Of a stretch of 64,000 nt of DNA, positions 1 through 13,500 are shown in pieces. Source of the DNA: Congeria kusceri (taxonomy: Eukaryota; Mollusca; Bivalvia; Myida; Dreissenidae); the NCBI GenBank assembly GCA_027627225.1, contig CM051028.1:13181201-13245200 (forward strand), written 5' to 3'. The position numbers and the translations under genes were made by a program. A model generated the notes under the pieces. The model ran no database searches and was not told where the DNA came from. It was given only the letters and a program-made list of their open reading frames with translations. Numbering within the stretch: the first letter of the stretch is position 1; each line of letters opens with the position of its first letter.

Positions 1-880
1 CTATCTTGATGAGATATTGGTATGGGGGACATCTGTATTGCCGTCAACAATTTTGATGAGATATTGGTATGGGTGACATCTGTATTGCCGTCAACAATCT
101 TGATGAGATATTGGTATGAGGGACATCTGTATTGCTGTCAACTATCTTGATGAGATATTGGTATGGTGGACATCTGTATTGCTGTCTACAATCTTGATGA
201 GATATTGGTATGGTGGACATCTGTATTGCTGTCAACTATCTTGATGAGATATTGGTATGGGGGACATCTGTATTGCTGTCAACTATCTTGATGAGATATT
301 GGTATGGGGGACATCTGTATTGCCGTCAACAATTTTGATGAGATATTGGTATGGTGGACATCTGTATTGCTGTCACTATCTTGATGAGATATTGGTATGG
401 GGGACATCTGTATTGCTGTCAACTATCTTGATGAGATATTGGTATGGTGGACATCTGTATTGCTGTCAACTATCTTGATGAGATATTGGTATGGGGGACA
501 TCTGTATTGCTGTCAACTATCTCGATGAGATATTGGTATGGTGGACATCTGTATTGCTGTCAACTATCTTGATGAGATATTGGTATGGGGGACATCTGTA
601 TTGCTGTCAACTATCTTGATGAGATATTGGTATGGGGGACATCTGTATTGCTGTCAACTATCTTGGTGAGATATTGGTATGGGGGACATCTGTATTGCCG
701 TCAACAATTTTGATGAGATATTGGTATGGTGGACATCTGTATTGCTGTCAACTATCTTGATGAGATATTGGTATGAGGGACATCTGTATTGCTGTCAACA
801 ATTTTGATGAGATATTGGTATGGTGGACATCTGTATTGCCGTCAACAATCTTGATGAGATATTGGTATGGGGGACATCTG

Positions 881-2212
881 TATGTATTGCCGTCAACAAT
901 TTTGGTGAGATATTGGTATGGGTGACATCTGTATTGCCGTCAACTATCTTGATGAGATATTGGTATGGGGGACATCTGTATTGCCGTCAACAATTTTGAT
1001 GAGATATTGGTATGGTGGACATCTGTATTGCTGTCAACTATCTTGATGAGATATTGGTGTGGGGGACATCTGTATTGCCGTCAACAATTTTGATGAGACA
1101 TTGGTATGAGGGACATCTGTATTGCTGTCAACTATCTTGATGAGATATTGGTATGGTGGACATCTGTATTGCCGTCAACAATTTTGATGAGATATTGGTA
1201 TGAGGGACATCTGTATTGCTGTCAACTATCTTGATGAGATATTGGTATGGTGGACATCTGTATTGCCGTCAACAATCTTGATGAGATATTGGTATGGGGG
1301 ACATCTGTATGTATTGCCGTCAACAATTTTGGTGAGATATTGGTATGGGTGACATCTGTATTGCCGTCAACTATCTTGATGAGATATTGGTATGGGGGAC
1401 ATCTGTATTGCCGTCAACAATTTTGATGAGATATTGGTATGGGGGACATATGTATTGCCGTCAACAATCTTGATGAGATATTGGTATGGTGGACATCTGT
1501 ATTGCCGTCAACAATCTTGATGAGATATTGGTATGGGGGACATCTGTATGTATTGCCGTCAACAATTTTGGTGAGATATTGGTATGGGTGACATCTGTAT
1601 TGCCGTCAACTATCTTGATGAGATATTGGTATGGGGGACATCTGTATTGCCGTCAACAATTTTGATGAGATATTGGTATGGTGGACATCTGTATTGCTGT
1701 CAACTATCTTGATGAGATATTGGTGTGGGGGACATCTGTATTGCCGTCAACAATTTTGATGAGACATTGGTATGAGGGACATCTGTATTGCTGTCAACTA
1801 TCTTGATGAGATATTGGTATGGTGGACATCTGTATTGCCGTCAACAATTTTGATGAGATATTGGTATGAGGGACATCTGTATTGCTGTCAACTATCTTGA
1901 TGAGATATTGGTATGGTGGACATCTGTATTGCCGTCAACAATCTTGATGAGATATTGGTATGGGGGACATCTGTATGTATTGCCGTCAACAATTTTGGTG
2001 AGATATTGGTATGGGTGACATCTGTATTGCCGTCAACTATCTTGATGAGATATTGGTATGGGGGACATCTGTATTGCCGTCAACAATTTTGATGAGATAT
2101 TGGTATGGGGGACATCTGTATTGCCGTCAACAATCTTGATGAGATATTGGTATGGTGGACATCTGTATTGCCGTCAACAATCTTGATGAGATATTGGTAT
2201 GGGGGACATCTG
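881..2212. repeat. Higher-order repeat, 666-bp block present twice
   Basis: Rare variants recur at an exact 666-bp offset. The four-base insertion GTAT occurs at 881, 1308, 1547 and 1974, spaced 427, 239 and 427 bp. The variant GGTGTGGGGG and the variant GAGACATTGG also each recur 666 bp apart. The block is 14 units with two four-base insertions (14 x 47 + 8). Confidence 0.85.
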
Positions 2213-2592
2213 TATTGCCGTCAACAATTTTGATGAGATATTGGTATGGGGGACATCTGTATTGCCGTCAACAATTTTGATGAGATATTTGTATGGGGGA
2301 CATCTGTATTGCTGTCAACAATCTTGGTGAGATATTGGTATGGGGGACATCTGTATTGCTGTCAACTATCTTGATGAGATATTGGTATGGGGGGCATCTG
2401 TATTGCCGTCAACAATTTTGATGAGATATTATGGGGGACATCTGTATTGCTGTAAACTATCTTGATGAGATATTGGTATGGGGGACATCTGTATTGCCGT
2501 CAACAATTTTGATGAGATATTGGTATGGGGGACATCTGTATTGCTGTCAACTATCTTGATGAGATATTGGTATGGGGGACATCTGTATTGCC

Positions 2593-3640
2593 GTCAACAA
2601 TCTTCGTGAGATATTGGTTTGGGGGACATCTGTATTGCTGTCAACTATTTTGAAGAGATATTGGTATGGGGGACATCTGTATTGCCGTCAACAATCTTGG
2701 TGAGATATTGGTATGGGGGACATCTGTATTGCCGTCAACACAATCTTGGTGAGATATTGGTATGGGGGACATCTGTATTTCTGTCAACAATCTTGATGAG
2801 ATATTGGTATGGGTGACATTTGTATTGCCGTCAACAATTTTGGTGAGATATTGGTATGGGGGACATCTGTATTGCCGTCAACAATCTTGGTGAGATATTG
2901 GTATGGGGGACATCTGTATTGCCGTCAACACAATCTTGGTGAGATATTGGTATGGGGGACATCTGTATTTCTGTCAACAATCTTGATGAGATATTGGTAT
3001 GGGGGACATCTGTATTGCCGTCAACAATTTTGGTGAGATATTGGTATGGGGGACATCTGTATTGCCGTCAATAATTTTGATGAGATATTGGTATGGGGGA
3101 CATCTGTATTGCTGTCAACTATCTTGATGAGATATTGGTATGGGGGACATCTGTATTGCCGTCAACAATCTTCGTGAGATATTGGTTTGGGGGACATCTG
3201 TATTGCCGTCAACTATTTTGAAGAGATATTGGTATGGGGGACATCTGTATTGCCGTCAACAATCTTGGTGAGATATTGGTATGGGGGACATCTGTATTGC
3301 CGTCAACACAATCTTGGTGAGATATTGGTATGGGGGACATCTGTATTTCTGTCAACAATCTTGATGAGATATTGGTATGGGTGACATTTGTATTGCCGTC
3401 AACAATTTTGGTGAGATATTGGTATGGGCGACATCTGTATTGCCGTCAACAATCTTGGTGAGATATTGGTATGGGGGACATCTGTATTGCCGTCAACACA
3501 ATCTTGGTGAGATATTGGTATGGGGGACATCTGTATTTCTGTCAACAATCTTGATGAGATATTGGTATGGGGGACATCTGTATTGCCGTCAACAATTTTG
3601 GTGAGATATTGGTATCGGGGACATCTGTATTGCCGTCAAC
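2593..3640. repeat. Higher-order repeat, 568-bp block present twice
   Basis: The variant TCTTCGTGAGATATTGGTTT occurs at 2601 and again at 3169, and the flanking 49-bp units (CAACACAATC) recur with the same 568-bp offset. The block is 12 units with two two-base insertions (12 x 47 + 4). Extent of the second copy is approximate; single-base differences become frequent after about 3610. Confidence 0.85.
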
Positions 3641-6600
3641 AATTTTGGTGAGATATTGGTATGGGGGACATCTGTATTGCCGTCAACAATCTTGGTGAGA
3701 TATTGGTATGGTGGACATCTGTATTGCCGTCAATAATTTTGATGAGATATTGGTATGGGGGACATCTGTATTGCCGTCAACAATTTTGATGAGATATTGG
3801 TATGGGGGACATCTGTATTGCCGTCAACAATTTTGATGAGATATTGGTATGGGGGACATCAGTATTGCTGTCAACAATCTTGGTGAGCTATTGGTATGGG
3901 GGACATCTGTATTGCTGTCAACTATCTTGATGAGATATTGGTATGGGGGGCATCTGTATTGCCGTCAACAATTTTGATGAGATATTATGAGGGACATCTG
4001 TATTGCTGTCAACTATCTTGATGAGATATTGGTATGGGGGACATCTGTATTGCTGTCAACTATCTTGATGAGATATTGGTATGGTGGACATCTGTATTGC
4101 CGTCAACAATTTTGATGAGATATTGGTATGGGGGACATCTGTATTGCTGTCAACAATCTTGATGAGATATTGGTATGGGGGACATCTGTATTGCCTTCAA
4201 CAATTTTAATGAGATATTGGTATGGGGGACATCTGTATTGCCGTCAACAATTTTGATGAGATATTGGTATGGGGGACATCTGTATTGCTGTCAACTATCT
4301 TGATGAGATATTGGTATGGGGGACATCTGTATTGCCGTCAACAATTTTGGTGAGATATTGGTATGGTGGACATCTGTATTGCCGTCAACAATCCTGGTGA
4401 GATATTGGTATGGTGGACATCTGTATTGCCGTCAACAATTTTGGTGAGATATTGATATGGGGGACATCTGTATTGCCGTCAACACTTTTGGTGAGATATT
4501 GGTATGGTGGACATCTGTATTGCTGTCAACAATTTTGGTGAGATATTGGTATGGGGGACATCTGTATTGCCGTCAACAATTTTGGTGAGATATTGGTATG
4601 GTGGACATCTGTATTGCTGTCAACAATTTTGGTGAGATATTGGTATGGGGGACATCTGTATTGCCGTCAACAATTTTGGTGAGATATTGGTATGGTGGAC
4701 ATCTGTATTGCTGTCAACAATTTTGGTGAGATATTGGTATGGGGGACATCTGTATTGCCGTCAACAATTTTGGTGAGATATTGGTATGGTGGACATCTGT
4801 ATTGCCGTCAACGATTTTGGTGAGATATTGGTATGGTGGACATCTGTATTGCCGTCAACAATTTTGGTGAGATATTGGTATGGTGGACATCTGTATTGCC
4901 GTCAACAATTTTGGTGAGATATTGGTATGGTGGACATCTGTATTGCCGTCAACAATTTTGGTGAGATATTGGTATGGGGGACATCTGTATTGCCGTCAAC
5001 AATTTTGGTGAGATATTGGTATGGTGGACATCTGTATTGCCGTCAACAATCCTGGTGAGATATTGGTATGGTGGACATCTGTATTGCCGTCAACAATTTT
5101 GGTGAGATATTGATATGGGGGACATCTGTATTGCCGTCAACAATTTTGGTGAGATATTGGTATGGTGGACATCTGTATTGCCGTCAACTATCTTGATGAG
5201 ATATTGGTATGGGTGACATCTGTATTGCTGTCACTATCTTGATGAGATATTGGTATGGTGGACATCTGTATTGCTGTCAACTATCGTGATGAGATATTGG
5301 TATGGGGGACATCTGTATTGCCGTCAACAATTTTGGTGAGATATTGGTATGGTGGACATCTGTATTGCTGTCAACAATTTTGATGAGATATTGGTATGGT
5401 GGACATCTGTATTGCTGTCAACAATTTTGGTGAGATATTGGTATGGTGGACATCTGTATTGCCGTCAACAATTTTAATGAGATATTGGTATGGGGGACAT
5501 CTGTATTGCCGTCAACAATTTTGATGAGATATTGGTATGGGGGACATCTGTATTGCCGTCAACACTTTTGATGAGATATTGGTATGGTGGACATCTGTAT
5601 TGCTGTCAACTATCTTGATGAGATATTGGTATGGGGGACATCTGTATTGCTGTCAACAATCTTGATGAGATATTGGTATGGGGGACATCTGTATTGCTGT
5701 CAACAATCTTGATGAGATATTGGTATGGGGGACATCTGTATTGCTGTCAACTATCTTGATGAGATATTGGTATGGGGGACATCTGTATTGCCGTCAACAA
5801 TTTTGGTGAGATATTGGTATGGGGGACATCTGTATTGCTGTCAACAATCTTGATGAGATATTGATATGGGGGACATCTGTATTGCCGTCAACAATTTTGG
5901 TGAGATATTGGTATGGTGGACATCTGTATTGCCGTCAACAATCTTGATGAGATATTGGTATGGGGGACATCTGTATTGCCGTCAACAATTTTGATGAGAT
6001 ATTGGTATGGTGGACATCTGTATTGCTGTCAACAATTTTGATGAGATATTGGTATGGTGGACATCTGTATTGCTGTCAACAATTTTGATGAGATATTGGT
6101 ATGGTGGACATCTGTATTGCTGTCAACAATTTTGATGAGATATTGGTATGAGGGACATCTGTATTGCCGTCAACAATTTTGGTGAGATATTGGTATGGTG
6201 GACATCTGTATTGCTGTCAACAATTTTGGTGAGATATTGGTATGGAGGACATCTGTATTGCTGTCAACAATTTTGGTGAGATATTGGTATGGGGGACATC
6301 TGTATTGCCGTCAACTATCTTGATGAGATATTGGTATGGGGGACATCTGTATTGCTGTCAACTATCTTGATGAGATATTGGTATGGGGGACATCTGTATT
6401 GCCGTCAACAATTTTGATGAGATATTGGTATGGGGGACATCTGTAGTGCCGTCAACAATTTTGATGAGATATTGGTATGGTGGACATCTGTATTGCTGTC
6501 AACAATCTTGATGAGATATTGGTATGGGGGATATCTGTATTGCTGTCAACTATCTTAATGAGATATTGGTATGGTGGACATCTGTATTGCCGTCAACAAT

Positions 6601-7192
6601 CTTGATGAGATATTGGTATGGGGGACATCTGTATTGCCGTCAACAATTTTGATGAGATATTGGTATGGGGGACATCTGTATTGCCGTCAACAATTTTGAT
6701 GAGATATTGGTATGGTGGACATCTGTATTGCTGTCAACAATCTTGGTGAGATATTGGTATGGGGGACATCTGTATTGCTGTCAACTATCTTGATGAGATA
6801 TTGGTATGGGGGACATCTGTATTGCCGTCAACAATTTTGATGAGATATTGGTATGGGGGACATCTGTATTGCTGTCTACAATCTTGATGAGATACTGGTA
6901 TGGGGGACATCTGTATTGCTGTCAACTATCTTGATGAGATATTGGTATGGGGGACATCTGTATTGCTGTATGGGGGACATCTGTATTGCTGTCAACAATC
7001 TTGATGAGATATTGGTATGGGGGACATCTGTATTGCTGTATGGGGGACATCTGTATTGCCGTCAACAATCATGATGTGATATTGGTATGGGGGACATCTG
7101 TATTGCTGTCAGCTATCTTGATGAGATATTGGTATGGGGGACATCTGTATTGCTGTATGGGGGACATCTGTATTGCCATCAACTATTTTGAT

Positions 7193-8494
7193 TATTCTTA
7201 TAATAGAAACATATTTTTTCATCGAATCTTGACCAAACTTGCACAGTTCAAGCGATTTTTGGCCATCATGCCACTGTTGTTAATGCACCTATCAATATTG
7301 TCCCCCTGGGCGGAGGGGCGGGCTGACCAAGGGGAATTTGACAAATTTTATTTTGGGGGGCCTAATTCCCCACCCTAGAGCCAAGTATATTTGTCTTAAT
7401 CCTCCCAGTAGATGCTATATGTCTATTAAATGGCCCGGGGGCCTGTATTACCGGGATCTAAAATCCAACCAAAGTCTATTACCCCGGGACCCGGAATAAT
7501 TCGGAATGTCAAATTCCCGCCTGTCGGGAATCGCTTTCAGTCTAAAGTCCCGTATATGCAGGCCGTCCCGCACGACTATGTGCATAATTAAGTGGTGATA
7601 TCTATTAGCTGGTTATGCCCCAATATATAAATTGCAGAATACTGTATATTCGAATGTATGTGAAAATCGGGTGTTTTTAATTGTTCAGGCCAACATCAAC
7701 TAAACATTAAGGCTCAAACTTGCGACCAATGGAGTCTGTCAGTGATGCCAAACCTCTTTCCAGCAGTACATGTTTGAGTGGAGTAAAGTCTCGCACTCAT
7801 GTGATTGATGTTTTAATGTTGTCAAATGTTCCAGTGATTCCACTGTGATTGATTTTCAGTGTGCATGAAATATCTCAGGATCACACTCCTGCCCAAGAAA
7901 AAGTGTGAGTAGGTTAACTGACCGCCGTGATATGACTGAAATACTGTTAAAAACGGTGAAAAATCAAAACAAACAAACAAAAAACAAAGAGGGTCACACT
8001 CCCATTAGGCCAGAGTTGTTATTTTATTTCTAGTTTCTCAGACATATATTGGAAAACTATCCCATTGAAGGCCAAATTAAATAGAAATAGAAACAACTTA
8101 AAATAAACAGACAATATGACAAGAAACATGACCATTACAATGATAATACAATGTGATGTTTGGTATAGAAAAACACGTATAGAAACCAACATGATTTACG
8201 TTTAATAAATATATGTTACACTGTGTTTTTACATTATTACTGCAACTTGAGTTACTGTAAGGAATAAGGAATGCAGTGTCAGTGGGAAAAACTATTTTTC
8301 ATTGATTTTATGGTTTATAATTGTTACTATATCGGTAAATGCATATAATTTGGGGGGGGTTTTTTGCTGTTGTTTTTTTCTTCATATAATTGGGTCGGCA
8401 GACCCGAGAAACTAAAAATTATTGATTTCTGGCCTTGTTGACTTTGTATGGAATATACAAGGGTCACACTGCTGTGATTGATTTGTGGATTATC
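7193..8494. other. Non-coding, no gene recognised
   Basis: Single-copy AT-rich sequence with a G/C-rich patch at about 7300-7560. I searched the plus strand for an IFT43 exon that would join to the exon at 10532 and found none. Confidence 0.6.
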
Positions 8495-8730
8495 AGAGTT
8501 TCTAGCTCAAATGATTGATTTTTACATGTCTGTGCCACACTAAGAGTTTCTAGCTCAAATGATTGATTTTACATGTTTGTGCCACACTAAGAGTTTCTAG
8601 CTCAAATGATTGATTTTACATGTTTGTGCCACACTAAGAGTTTCTAGCTCAAATGATTGATTTTACATGTCTTTGCCACACTAAGAGTTTCTAGCTCAAA
8701 TGATTGATTTTACATGTCTGTGCCACACTG
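8495..8730. repeat. Second 47-bp tandem array, about five copies
   Basis: The unit contains GAGTTTCTAGCTCAAATGAT and TGTGCCACACTAA. Unit starts at 8544, 8591, 8638 and 8685 are exactly 47 bp apart. The sequence is unrelated to the array at 1-7192 although the period is the same. Confidence 0.93.
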
Positions 8731-9740
8731 TTAGTGATTGAGATTTTTTGCGTGGAATTTATAAGTTATGATGAGTGTTGCACTCCTGTATTTTAAAATA
8801 TCTGAGCCTCACTCTGCTGTGCATGTGGAGTATGTGATTGTCACCCTCCTGTGATTGAATGATTTCTGATGTACATTATTTTTATGTGAGCACGTTGTGT
8901 CTTGTGCTACGCATAATGCTTTCGAATAATGCTTGTATCCGTGACACTTTAAGCAGGGTGCATATTTTCATGAGACATTATACCGTGTTACTTTTTTCGA
9001 CAAAATTGGACATTTGGACAGCACACAAATAATTTATTATTGCAACATTTCATTGCTGACAACAAGTAGCAGCATTCTTAACGTTTTAAATTGATAATAT
9101 ACATTGTTAAACAGTTTGCAGATCTCTAGAGAAATGTTCCCGTTAATCACCTGCCACCTGCTTTTGGTTCAAACATTTGAAGCTGCATGAAATGCGTTTG
9201 TAAACCCCAAATGTTGATGTGTGAACGTGTTTTGTTTTTTGCCTACATTCACCTTAACTGTGAAACCAATTCTTAACTGGACAGACATCAGGAAATGTGA
9301 ATTAAATGTTTTTAGCATAACAGTAATAAATGTCGGTTACTTACAAAAACACATGGTCGAAAATGTTACCTCAGAGACTGTGTGCCTGGTTGCATTTTTG
9401 GCAGATAATGAGAATAATTCTATGGTTAACTTTCTTATAATGTTTGTCATAAAAAATATCTGTACATTGTATTAAACAAAATGAATTATTATTTTTGTAA
9501 TAATAATTGTAGTTCATTTGCATGATATTTAACAATGGAAATTTGATTTAATGTTTGTTTACATGTTGGCTAATCATGTCATGTCAAAATACTTCTTGAA
9601 GAAATAGGATTCTTTTGATGTAGCTTTTGCATAAATCTCCTGCAATGTATTAATCACTTGCTGTCTATTATAACAGTGAAAGGTTGAGGCCCCAAACCCC
9701 CGAAAGCGAGGATTCAGACAATGGTATGTATTTTTATACT
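8731..9740. other. Non-coding, no gene recognised
   Basis: AT-rich sequence; the open frames here are short and show no splice context or recognisable domain. Confidence 0.55.
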
Positions 9741-9998
9741 TGAGGCGTGTTGTGGGAAAACCAGCCTTAATGCATGTTCGAAAAGTGACGTCCCAGATCA
9801 GCTTGCCCAGTCCACACAGGCTAATCCTGGAAGACACTTTCCGCTTTTATGGTATTTTCAATTTCAAGGAAGTCTCTTATAAACATAAATCCACTGTAGG
9901 CAGAAAGTGTCATCCCGGATCAGCCTGTGCTGACTTCACAGACTGATCCAGGACGACACTTTACACACATGCATTAAGTTTCCCACGACACACCTCAT
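9741..9998. mobile_element. Foldback/MITE element, copy 1
   Basis: The element starts TGAGGCGTGTTGTGGGAAAA and ends TTTCCCACGACACACCTCAT, which are inverted relative to each other. Inside are the inverted motifs typical of the family (CACAGGCTAATCC / GGATCAGCCTGTG). The open frames over it are non-coding shadows. Confidence 0.85.
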
Positions 9999-10531
9999 TT
10001 GTATATCTTGTTTTTATGACTTTTGTTTAAAAATTTCTGGATTGTGAAAATTTTATACAGGTACATCATAATGATCATAATATTATGCTTTGACTTACCA
10101 CCCCAAAATTGTACTGTATATTTGGCATATCAGTATTTGTTTAAGCCCAGTTTGGGGTCAAAATGATGCCGCCTTTCCCCAGCTTGAAGTATATATTTTT
10201 CCCCAAATCTCTAAATGTTCAACCGTGATGTTTTGCTGATTTAAAAACCAAAATAATTGTGAGTCGTTTTAAGTTCAAACTGTTAAAACTGATTGAAAAA
10301 AACTTTGTTTGTATAACAGGAGATAAAAATGATGAGAAATAAATAGAATGAAATACTTTTCATACTCATATTTCTTCTCCCAATCGGTCCTGACACCATT
10401 TACCCATTGGCTGATAAAAAATGTTTATAAAATTGTAATGGCTATTTTTGCAAAAAAAACAACAACATTAAATGTCATTGTCATCGATAGTTTCCTTTTT
10501 TATAAAAACTAATTGCAGCTTTTTGTTTCAG
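9999..10531. other. Intron sequence before the IFT43 exon
   Basis: AT-rich, ending in the acceptor tract CTTTTTGTTTCAG at 10531. No exon recognised. Confidence 0.6.
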
Positions 10532-13500
10532 ACATTCCTGTGATACCTGACCTGGAGGACCAACAAGAGGAGGACATCACCCAGTCCATAGCCAGTGCAC
10601 CAAAGTAAGTGATATCAGTCCATAGCCAGTGCACCAAAGTAAGTGATATCAGTCCATAGCCAGTGCACCAAAGTAAGTGATATCAGTCCATAGCCAGTGC
10701 ACCAAAGTAAGTGACATCAGTCCATAGCCAGTGCACCAAAGTAAGTAATATCATGCGGTCCATAGCCAGTGCACCAAAGTAAGTGGCCTCAGTCCATAGC
10801 CAGTGCACCAAAGTAAGTGATATCACCCGGTCCATAGCCAGTGCACCAAAGTAAGTGGCATCAGTCCATAGCCAGTGCACCAAAGTAAGTGATATCAGTC
10901 CATAGCCAGTGCACCAAAGTATGTGATATCAGTCCAAAGCCAGTGCACCAAAGTAAGTGACATCAGTCCAAAGCCAGCGCACCAAAGTAAGTGACTTCAG
11001 TCCATAGCCAGTGCACCAAAGTAAGTGACGCCAGTCCAAAGCCAGTGCACCAAAGTAAGTGGCATCAGTCCATAGCCAGTGCACCAAAGTAAGTGATATC
11101 ATGCGGTCCATAGCCAGTGCACCAAAGTAAGTGACTTCAGGTAATAGCCAGTGCACCATAGTAAGTGGCATCATTCAATAGTCAGTGCACCAACGTAAGT
11201 GGCATCTGTCCATAGCCAGTGCACCAAAGTAAGTGACTTCAGTTTATAGCCAGTGCACCAAAGTAAGTGGCATCTTTCAATTGCCAGTGCACCAAAGTAA
11301 GTGGCATCAGTCCACAGCCAGTGCACCAAAGTAAGTGGCATCAGTAAATAGCCAGTGCACCAAAGTGTGGCATCGCTCAGTTTATAGCCAATGCACCAAA
11401 GTATGTGACATCACTCAGTCTATAGTCAATGCACCAAAGTATGTGACTTTAAATCCGTCTATGACCAGTGCACGAAATTATGTGACATCACTCAGTCCAT
11501 ACCCAATGCACCAAACTATGTGACATAACTCAGTCCATACCCAATGCACCAAAGTATGTGACATAACTCAGTCCATAACCAGTGCACCAAAGTACGTTTT
11601 ATCACTAAGTCCATACTGTGTCTGCCAAAGTAAGTGACATAACTCATCCTGTAGCAAGTGCACCAAAGACCACACTCAGTCCATACCCAGTGCCCTGCAT
11701 ACATCATTCAATCCATAGCCAGTGCACCAAAGTAAGTGACAAATGTTAGTAACATGACCACGAAAACAAGTGATAACTAATTTGTTTATAAGATTTGGAT
11801 GATTGTCATTAGGGAAGTTGCTGATACAAATGGATAAATTTCATTCAGGTGCTAATCTGACAAGTTGTATTTCTGAAACAATTGCATATTTCAGTGTGGC
11901 AGTGAACAGGGTGGCCACATACAGGGAGCTGGATAATGACCTGCTGAAACAGGCAGCCTTCCTAACACTGGTACGGCAATAAATGGCAGTTTCAGTAATC
12001 TCGTCAACTCTAAAATTGAATTGATTGTAGCTTTTTTAATATGAAAAGATTTACATGGGCCCATACCACAATTAGACAATTAGCCAAATGTTCATGTTAT
12101 GTAAATGTTAGTTTATATACTGAATTACGTGTTTAAACATGTTAAAACTGCACTTGCTTCTTACCGGTACTTCATATCTTTGTTTAATATGATAGGTAAT
12201 GCTTGCATGATCTATTCAATACCAGCAGAGTTGAAGTTTTTGTTCGATTGGTTAGTGAAGTGTTTGAAGACTATGATTATGGATTTTAAAATTGATCTAT
12301 TAAAGTACATAGTGCTATTGCATGTACATTCTCTCTTATCATAAAAAGAAAACATGAATATATACAGTTATTTAACAGTCTTGAATTACTTTCAATTTCA
12401 GGATGGTGAGATAGATCTGAAATTACTGACCAAGTCACTCTCTACGGAAGCAGATCTCATAGAGGTACCTCTGCTTAGTTTCAATTTCTCCCTGTGTCAA
12501 TTATTTAAAGTAAAATGTTATATGGAGATATTGTTTTGTCAAAATATGCTTCACAAACTTCCCTATAAAGCAAATTTATGTAATAAATTGGTTGTACAAA
12601 TTAAAATTGTATGACGAGCATTAAGAGTGCATGTTTATATCCACTGTCAAACAGTTCATAAACATAAAGCAAGAGTACCACTATGTTAGTTGGATATTCC
12701 AGGCAAAAGGGGAAATAATGCAAACAAACCATACACATGGTGTAAAGGCATAGTGGATTCATGCAAGCATCTTTAAAGACTTGTTTGCACCACGATTTCA
12801 GTAAATTATTATCCCCCACCACCACCGACCCACCCATCAAAGATAGTGGGCTGTTAGTTTGCAAATGCAAGTCTGTTGTTAGCTTGGTCAGTCAGTCATT
12901 TTGATGAAAATCCTTGTTGGCATAATTTCTGGGCCAAGTTTGATAATCAGCCAAATCACCCCAGCCACTTCGGAGTTATGGCCCTTATTTATTTATTGAA
13001 GCCTTTTTAGCCTTGTCCATGCTCTCTAAGTCCAACAGTTATCAACCAATCTTCACCATCTTTGGATTTCACATATAAAAAATTCTAGATATGAGGGGCG
13101 TCATGAGAAAACCGTCTTAATGCATGTGCGTAAAGTGTCGTCCCAGATTAGCCTGTGCAGCCCCCACAGGCTAATCCGGGATGGCACTTTCCGCTCATAT
13201 GGTATTTTCTGTTTCAAGGAAGTCTCTTCTAACCATAATCCACTTTAGGCGGAAAGTGCCGTCCTGGATCAGCCTGTGCGGACGGCACAGGCTGATCCGG
13301 GACGACACTTTACGCACATGCATTAAGCCCGGTTTTCCCACGACGCGCCTCATATGCTAAGATTTCCCTTAGGAGCCTTTTGAATACTAGTGTGTTTGAC
13401 CGTGCTGCATTCCAGGAGGACAAGCCCTGGGACTGGGACAGGTTGTTTACGGAGGTGACCTCCGAACTCCTGACACAGTGGGAGAAATCTGAGGAGTCCG

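Larger units (their letters stand above)
1..7192. repeat. 47-bp minisatellite array, about 153 units
   Basis: The whole stretch is one head-to-tail array that runs off the left edge. A unit carries GATGAGATATTGGTATGG, then GGGACATCTGTATTG, then a C[C/T]GTCAA[C/T] junction. Units are 47 bp; some are 49 bp (extra CA in CAACACAATC) and some 51 bp (extra GTAT in CTGTATGTATTGCC). Because 47 is not a multiple of three, the reading frame rotates with each unit and a stop appears within about three units, so the peptides that can be read here are not evidence of coding. The last units (6961-7160) contain three truncated copies. The array lies upstream of the first visible IFT43 exon and may sit inside an IFT43 intron, which I cannot confirm. 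Confidence 0.98.

Noticed and set aside
257..7378. Chain of open frames reading MGDICIAVN...EILVWGTSV repeats
   Set aside because: They arise because the 47-bp unit rotates the frame; stops recur within a few units, and both strands give similar frames.
7193..10531. Upstream IFT43 exon
   Set aside because: No plus-strand segment ends in a donor with the required split codon and an acidic sequence like that preceding IPVIPD in IFT43.
10683..11707. Minus-strand frames rich in VHWLWTD / FGALAMD repeats
   Set aside because: Shadows of the donor array on the other strand; no start context, no family.
1..11740. CRISPR-like arrays
   Set aside because: Units are contiguous without unique spacers, and the genome is clearly eukaryotic.
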